A stretch of DNA of 64,000 nt from the NCBI GenBank assembly GCA_050250875.1, contig JBFWNV010000001.1, forward strand, positions 744,001 to 808,000. Direction: 5' to 3'. The stretch's first letter is position 1, and the number at the start of each line of letters is the position of its first letter. Of the stretch, positions 58,966 to 64,000 are shown piece by piece. The DNA comes from CAWAYR01 sp050250875 (GTDB taxonomy: Bacteria; Acidobacteriota; Vicinamibacteria; Vicinamibacterales; UBA2999). The notes below the pieces were generated by a model. It saw only the letters and a list, made by a program, of their open reading frames with translations. It had not been told where the DNA came from and did not search any database. The position numbers were made by a program, and so were the translations under genes.

Positions 58966-61900
58966 ATGAGCATGCGGACGTGGATGGGGTGGCTCGTCAT
59001 CGGGATGCTGCTGCCGGCAGCGGCCGCGGCGCAGACCGGCACGATCACCGGCACGGTGACCCGCACCGACACGGGTGACGGGGTCAGCACCACCGTCTAC
59101 GTTCTGAGGAACGGCGTCTACACGACCGGCACGTCCGACGCTGCCGGGACGTACACGATCGCCGGTCTCGCGCCGGGCACGTACCGGGCGTTCACCAACG
59201 TCAACGACCTGTTTCTCAACGAGATTTTCGAGGACGTGCCCTGCGTGGGGTTCTGCTTCGACGAGGTGAACGGCGGCGCCGGCACCCCGATCACCGTGAC
59301 CGCCGGCGCCACCACCGCCGGCATCGACTTCAGCCTCGAGCTCAGCGGCCGCATCAGCGGCACGGTGGTGGACGCCAACGGCGCGGTGCCGCTCAGCGGC
59401 GCGTTCGTGATCGTCGCATCCGCCGACGGGCAGTCCGTGGCGTCGGGCCAGACCAACGGCCTGGGCGAGTACACCGTCAGCTACGGGATGCCGACCGGCA
59501 CGTACTACGCCTTCACCACCAACGGCAGCGGCTTCCTCAACGAGATCTACGACGACGTGGTGTGCCCCTCGTTCTGCGACAACAGCGACGCGGTGGCGGT
59601 CGGCACCCCGATCCCGGTCACGATCGGCGCCACGACGCCGGGCATCGGTTTCGCCCTGACCCGCGGCGCCACCATCGCCGGGCGGGTGACCAACGCCTCC
59701 ACCGGGCTGGGTGTCGAGAGCGTCCAGGTCTACGTCTTCGACGGACAGGGTGAGTTCGTCACGAGTGCGTCGACCAACGCCGATGGAGACTATCTGACCC
59801 CGGGACTCGTCGCCGGCCCCTACTTCCTGGCGACCAGCAACGACCTCGGACTCATCAACGAGATCTACGACGATGTCGCGTGCGTCGGCCAGTGCGCGGC
59901 GGCGACGTCGGGCACGCCGGTGGTGCTGACCAGTGCCCAGGCGCGTACCGGCGTGGACTTCGCGCTCGCCGTCGGCGGCCGGATTGCCGGCACCGTGACC
60001 GCCGCGTCCGGCGGCGCCCCGCTGTCCGGCATCGTGCGCGTGGTCTCGGCGACGGGGATCGAGGCTGGCAGCACCTCCAGCGACAGCAATGGCGAGTACC
60101 TGACGAGCACGGGACTGGCGACCGGGACCTACTACCTGGTCACCGACAACTTCGACGGCTACCTCGACGAGATCTACGACGGCCAGCCGTGCCTCGACTG
60201 CAACGCGTTCGCGGTCGTGACGCGCGGCACGCCGGTGACGGTCACCGCCGGCGCGACGGTGAGCGGGCGGAACTTCCAGCTCGCGCGGGGCGGTACCATC
60301 TCGGGACGCGTCGTGAACGCCGTCGGCGGTGCCGGAATCACCGGCGTCGAAGTGCGGGCGGCCAGCCGCGAGGGCGGGTTCGGCCAGGCCATTACCGATG
60401 CCACCGGCCACTACACCATCGACGGGCTGCCGGGCGGCCAGTACGTGGCCTGGACCATCTACGCTGCCGCCGTCGCCCCGGGCTTCGTGAACGAGATCTA
60501 TCCGGATCGGCCGTGTCTCGGCTTCTGCGACGACACGCTCGTCGGCTTCCTCGGCCAGCCGATCGCGCTGGCCAGCGAAGCCGCAGTCGGTAACATCGAC
60601 TTCGCGCTGGCGCCGGGCGGGTCGGTCAGCGGCTCAGTGACCGACGCCGGCACCGGGGCACCGCTCGCCAATGTCACGGTGCAGGTCGCCACCGTGCAGG
60701 ACGGCGCTTTGGCGGTGGCCGGCTCCACGCAGACGACGGCATCCGGCCTGTTCACGGTCGCCGGCGTGCCGCCGGGCACGTATGTCGCGTTCACGCGGAA
60801 CTCGCAGGGGTACATCGACGAGATGTCGGGCGGGCTGCCGTGCCTCGGCGAGTGTGAATCGATCGCCCTGGTCGGCACGCCGTTCACGCTGACCGGCGCC
60901 GCACCGGCCGGCGGCCTGGCGTTCGCGCTCTCGAGAGGCGGGAGGATTGCCGGCACGGTGACCGAGGCGGGCAGCGGCGGACCGGTGCGCAACGCCAGTG
61001 TCGTCGTCTACGACCGCTCCGGGTCGGCCGTCGCCTTCGCCGACTCGGTGGTCGACGGCACGTATCTCACGGGCACGGGACTGCTGCCCGGCACGTACTA
61101 CGTCGGGGTCAGCCCGCCGGTGCCCTTCCTCGGGCGGGTCTTCGGCGGTGCCTGTCTGGGGCCATGCGACGGCGCACAGACCGTCGCCGTGGGATCGCCG
61201 GTGACGGTGACCGGTGCCGGCACGACCACCGGAATCGACCTGCCGCTGGCCCGCGGCGGGCTCGTCAGGGGCACGCTCACCGAGCAGGGGACCGGCATCG
61301 TCCTGCCCTTCGAGCGCGTCTACGTCGTGGACGGCCAGGGCCGGAAGGCCGCGTCGGCGTTCGGCACCGGCACGGGTGAATATGAGCTCGACGAGGCACT
61401 GCCGACCGGCACGTTCTTCGCCTATACCGACACTGACCACCACGCCGACGAGATCTTCGACAATCTGCCGTGCGGTGGTGAATGCGCGGCCTCGCGCGCG
61501 CCCGGCGGCACCGCGATCCAGGTGACGGCCGGCGCGACGACCGGCGGCCGGCACTTCGCCCTGGCGCGGCGCAGCGGTGTGCCCGGGCCGCCGTCGCGTC
61601 CCCGCTTCTCGCTGACCCCCGGCGGTCTGGTGATCGAGTGGGACTCCCCGACGACGGGCGGTGAACCCGACGGCTACGCCGTCGACGTCGGCCTCTCGCC
61701 GGGCACGACCGCCCTCACGTTGCCGGCCGCCGGAACCGCCTATGTCGTGGCCGGCAGGCCGCCGGGGCGGTTCTACGTGCGCATCCGCGCCGCCAACGCG
61801 TCGGGCGCCGGCCCGGCGTCGGAGGAGGCCGTGCTCGCGCTCGGCGGCGGCGCGATGCTCCCCGACCAGCCGCGCTTCGCCCGCGCCTGGATCCAGGGCG

Positions 61901-62409
61901 CTCGGCTGTTCATGCAGTGGGAACGCAACCAGTACGGCGGCGCCGCGAGCCACTACCTGGTCGAGGCGGGAACCGCGGCCGGCCTCGCCAACATCGCCAC
62001 GATTCCGGTGAACGTCCCGGCGTTCACCTACGACGGTGTCCCGCCCGGCACCTACTTCCTGCGTGTGCGAGCGGTCAGTGCGGCGGGAGTGAGCGGGCCC
62101 TCCAACGAGGTCATGGTGGTGGCAGGGGGCGCCCCGGCGCCGCCGGGTGCTCCGTTCGCGGTCGGCGCGGCGGTGAGCGGATCGACCGTGACGCTCACCT
62201 GGTCGAAGCCGGCCGGACCGGTCACCGGCTACGTGCTCGAGGCTGGCACCACGACGGGATCGTCGAACGCCGCCGTGTTGCCGCTGGGCGCGCAGACCAG
62301 CATCGCGTTCCCAGGCATCCCGCCGGGCCGGTACTTCGTGCGGGTACGGGCCGTCAACGCCCTCGGGGTCGGCCTGGCGTCCGAGGAGATGATCGTCGTC
62401 GTGCAGTAG
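58966..62409 (+). CDS. Giant exported repeat protein, eight Cys-pair beta-sandwiches and three FN3 domains
   Basis: The 1147-residue protein has a signal peptide (WLVIGMLLPAAAAAQ). It then has eight tandem carboxypeptidase-regulatory-like units of about 100 residues. Each holds a loop of type [ND]EIYDDxxCxxxC (NEIYDDVVCPSFC, NEIYDDVACVGQC, NEIYPDRPCLGFC, DEIFDNLPCGGEC; one unit has CxxC), giving 16 paired cysteines. Three fibronectin type III-like domains end it (about residues 870-1147; VSAAGVSGPSNEVMVV). It should be a disulfide-braced secreted or surface fibre. No catalytic domain is seen. GGGAG lies 5 nt before the ATG. Confidence 0.85.
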   Translation: MSMRTWMGWLVIGMLLPAAAAAQTGTITGTVTRTDTGDGVSTTVYVLRNGVYTTGTSDAAGTYTIAGLAPGTYRAFTNVNDLFLNEIFEDVPCVGFCFDEVNGGAGTPITVTAGATTAGIDFSLELSGRISGTVVDANGAVPLSGAFVIVASADGQSVASGQTNGLGEYTVSYGMPTGTYYAFTTNGSGFLNEIYDDVVCPSFCDNSDAVAVGTPIPVTIGATTPGIGFALTRGATIAGRVTNASTGLGVESVQVYVFDGQGEFVTSASTNADGDYLTPGLVAGPYFLATSNDLGLINEIYDDVACVGQCAAATSGTPVVLTSAQARTGVDFALAVGGRIAGTVTAASGGAPLSGIVRVVSATGIEAGSTSSDSNGEYLTSTGLATGTYYLVTDNFDGYLDEIYDGQPCLDCNAFAVVTRGTPVTVTAGATVSGRNFQLARGGTISGRVVNAVGGAGITGVEVRAASREGGFGQAITDATGHYTIDGLPGGQYVAWTIYAAAVAPGFVNEIYPDRPCLGFCDDTLVGFLGQPIALASEAAVGNIDFALAPGGSVSGSVTDAGTGAPLANVTVQVATVQDGALAVAGSTQTTASGLFTVAGVPPGTYVAFTRNSQGYIDEMSGGLPCLGECESIALVGTPFTLTGAAPAGGLAFALSRGGRIAGTVTEAGSGGPVRNASVVVYDRSGSAVAFADSVVDGTYLTGTGLLPGTYYVGVSPPVPFLGRVFGGACLGPCDGAQTVAVGSPVTVTGAGTTTGIDLPLARGGLVRGTLTEQGTGIVLPFERVYVVDGQGRKAASAFGTGTGEYELDEALPTGTFFAYTDTDHHADEIFDNLPCGGECAASRAPGGTAIQVTAGATTGGRHFALARRSGVPGPPSRPRFSLTPGGLVIEWDSPTTGGEPDGYAVDVGLSPGTTALTLPAAGTAYVVAGRPPGRFYVRIRAANASGAGPASEEAVLALGGGAMLPDQPRFARAWIQGARLFMQWERNQYGGAASHYLVEAGTAAGLANIATIPVNVPAFTYDGVPPGTYFLRVRAVSAAGVSGPSNEVMVVAGGAPAPPGAPFAVGAAVSGSTVTLTWSKPAGPVTGYVLEAGTTTGSSNAAVLPLGAQTSIAFPGIPPGRYFVRVRAVNALGVGLASEEMIVVVQ

Positions 62410-62463
62410 AGCGGCCGCGACGGGCGCCGCCAGGCCGGCGCCGCGCCCGTGCCACACTGAGGC

Positions 62464-62937
62464 ATGTCTCTCAGCACCGAGATGGCGGCGCTGTTCCGCC
62501 GCGACCTGCCCCGGCTCCTCCACCAGCTCGACGCGCTGGACGACCGTCACCTCTGGTCTGTCGTGCCCGGCGTGACCAACTCTGCCGGCAACCTGCTGCT
62601 GCACCTGAACGGCAACCTGCGCGAGTTCGTCGGCCGGCAGATCGGCGGCGTGGACTTCGCCCGCGATCGACCGCGCGAGTTCGCGGCCAGGGACGTCGCG
62701 CGCGAAGCCCTCGTCACCGACCTCACCGGGCTGGCCGAGATCGTCCCGCGCGTGCTCGACGCGATGACGCCCGAGCGGTGGGACGAGATGTTCCCGGAGC
62801 AGGTGCTGCCCGGCGGGCCGATCACGAACCGGCAGTTCGTGATCCACCTCTACGGCCACCTGAACTACCACCTGGGCCAGATCGACTACCTGCGGCGCGT
62901 CCTGACCGGGCAGGGGGCGCTCGTGCGACGGGGCTGA
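62464..62937 (+). CDS. DinB/DUF1572-like four-helix protein
   Basis: The 157-residue protein is all-helical with histidines placed as in the DinB metal site: LLLHLNGNLREFVGRQ, and HLYGHLNYHLGQIDYLRR near the C-terminus. DinB-fold proteins include thiol transferases and damage-inducible proteins of unknown role. No LexA box was noticed upstream. The ATG at 62464 gives a normal length. It stands alone between the giant repeat protein and the sigma-factor gene. Confidence 0.82.
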   Translation: MSLSTEMAALFRRDLPRLLHQLDALDDRHLWSVVPGVTNSAGNLLLHLNGNLREFVGRQIGGVDFARDRPREFAARDVAREALVTDLTGLAEIVPRVLDAMTPERWDEMFPEQVLPGGPITNRQFVIHLYGHLNYHLGQIDYLRRVLTGQGALVRRG

Positions 62938-63113
62938 CACCGGGCGGAATGGCGCCCGCGTCGCGACGGCGCGCAGCCCGACGGCCCACGCGAGGGTTCG
63001 GGGCGTCCAGGCGGCCAGTCCGCTGCGTCGTCGGGGCCCCGGATGGCCGGATGGCGCGATTGCCGGGCTGCCCATGGCTCAGCTACAGTTGGCCAGCCGA
63101 CCGCTCACCCGCC

Positions 63114-63671
63114 ATGACCGGGGACAGCACGAGCCCGCTCCTCACCGAACTCCGCGAGCGCGATGCCGCGACGGGTGGTGCCCTGTTCCCGTTGCTCTAC
63201 GCCGAACTCCGGCGGCTCGCCCATCGCTATCTCGCCCGCGAACGCCCCGGGCACACGCTGCAGGCCACGGCACTCGTGCACGAGGTCTACCTGCGTCTCA
63301 TTCCGGAGAACAACGCCACGTGGCAGGACCGCGCCCGGTTCGTCGGCATCGCCGCGCACGTCATGCGCCAGATCCTGGTCGAGCACGCGCGAAGCCGCAA
63401 CCGGCTGAAGCGGGGCAGCGAGTACGAACGCCGGCCCCTCGATGAGCAAACGGCGCCGGTCGTTGCCGATGTGGCGCGGTGGGAGGTGCTCGACCAGGCG
63501 CTCGACCGGCTCGCGGCGCTCGATCCCCGCCAGGCCCGGGTGGTCGAGCTGCGGTACTTCGGTGGAATGACCGTCGAGGAAGTCGCGTCAGTGCTCGGTG
63601 TCTCTCCCAAGACGGTCAAGCGCGACTGGAGCGTGGCACGCGCCTGGCTCCGCCGCGAGATGGACCTGTGA
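63114..63671 (+). CDS. ECF-like RNA polymerase sigma factor (TIGR02999 type)
   Basis: The 185-residue protein matches the SigK/TIGR02999 group: LFPLLYAELRRLAHRYLARE, HTLQATALVHEVYLRL, FVGIAAHVMRQILVEHARSR, and a region 4 helix-turn-helix MTVEEVASVLGVSPKTVKRD. In Acidobacteria and Planctomycetes this type is commonly encoded directly before a large Ser/Thr kinase, as here. The kinase probably controls the sigma factor by phosphorylation. TACAGT at 63083-63088 could be the -10 element. The start at 63114 is the ATG that gives the usual length. Confidence 0.9.
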   Translation: MTGDSTSPLLTELRERDAATGGALFPLLYAELRRLAHRYLARERPGHTLQATALVHEVYLRLIPENNATWQDRARFVGIAAHVMRQILVEHARSRNRLKRGSEYERRPLDEQTAPVVADVARWEVLDQALDRLAALDPRQARVVELRYFGGMTVEEVASVLGVSPKTVKRDWSVARAWLRREMDL

Positions 63672-63725
63672 CCCCGCCCGGGCGCGGACGTCGCACTGCA
63701 CTATGAGCGGTTCGAGCCCGTGCCG

Positions 63726-64000
63726 ATGACCCCCGACAGCTGGACGAGGATCACGGAGTTCTTCACGCAGGCACTCGACCAGGCACCCGAGGAGCGGGCG
63801 GCGTTCCTGGCCGGGCTCCAGCGTCGGGACGCTGACGCCGCCAGGGAAGTGGCGTCGCTGCTCGAGGCGCACGAGCGCCCAGGCAACTTCCTCCCCGACC
63901 TCCCGGCGACCGACGCACCGGATCTCGTCGGCTACCGCATCGGCACGTATCGCCTCTTGCGGCTGCTCGGCACCGGAGGCACGGGCGCCGTCTACCTCGC
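63726..64000 (+). CDS. Serine/threonine protein kinase, N-terminal part
   Basis: About 91 codons are present before the window ends. They comprise a helical N-terminal segment typical of kinases paired with this sigma-factor group (WTRITEFFTQALDQAPEERA, then LLEAHERPGNFL) and the start of the kinase domain with the glycine-rich loop LLGTGGTGAVYLA. An ATG at 63726 is used; the GTG two codons upstream is possible. It is probably co-expressed with the sigma-factor gene 54 nt upstream. The remainder lies outside. Confidence 0.88.
   Translation, partial: MTPDSWTRITEFFTQALDQAPEERAAFLAGLQRRDADAAREVASLLEAHERPGNFLPDLPATDAPDLVGYRIGTYRLLRLLGTGGTGAVYL

Overview
The window is GC-rich (about 70% or more by eye) and densely coded on both strands. 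It has secreted proteins built from carboxypeptidase-regulatory-like beta-sandwiches, an Oar-like TonB-dependent receptor, ECF sigma factors (one next to a Ser/Thr kinase), a PQQ alcohol dehydrogenase with its cytochrome c, and many short operons with 4-nt stop/start overlaps. This set suggests an Acidobacteriota chromosome, probably of the Vicinamibacteria type. That is inference from gene content; there is no rRNA or tRNA in the window to confirm it, and no phage, transposase, integrase or CRISPR array was seen.

Layout. 1-5.9 kb: a secreted lipoprotein running off the left edge, DUF2461, an APC permease translationally coupled to a nitrilase-family amidase, and a small membrane protein. 6-14 kb: a GcvT-fold protein divergent from a four-gene run of two tandem FAD oxidoreductases and two exported carboxypeptidase-regulatory-like proteins. 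14.1-20.3 kb: a GNAT enzyme, a D-threonine-aldolase-type PLP enzyme followed by an isolated bacterial-microcompartment shell gene, then an overlapping pterin dehydratase/MerR/membrane-protein operon and ThiO. 20.4-28.2 kb: an Oar-like receptor with a LolA-like partner, a divergent histidine kinase/OmpR-type regulator pair, an SRPBCC protein and a LOG protein. 28.3-33 kb: flavin-barrel proteins (one fused to GAF and winged-helix regions), two c-type cytochromes and an aldo/keto reductase. 33-40 kb: an AddAB-type helicase-nuclease. 40-45.4 kb: exported proteins with an ECF sigma factor and candidate anti-sigma protein. 45.5-49.2 kb: metK behind a structured leader with a terminator, a macrodomain protein, a DksA/TraR-type zinc finger and TonB. 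49.4-58.8 kb: a serine hydrolase, a PQQ dehydrogenase/cytochrome pair, a TPR/DUF2914 protein, an S9 peptidase and small proteins. 59-64 kb: a giant exported repeat protein, a DinB protein, an ECF sigma factor and the start of a Ser/Thr kinase.

Three non-coding themes stand out. (1) Many starts have a TANNNT -10 box only 6-10 nt upstream, implying leaderless mRNAs. (2) Several spacers carry repeat elements with inverted arms of 7-nt tandem units around a semi-conserved core; others carry paired palindromes exactly 34 nt apart. Repeats of both kinds also sit in frame inside addA and addB. (3) The metK leader can fold as an H-type pseudoknot whose first stem competes with an intrinsic terminator just before the ribosome binding site, a strong candidate for a SAM-sensing attenuator. 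The lone microcompartment shell gene next to an aldehyde-forming type of enzyme is the other notable lead.
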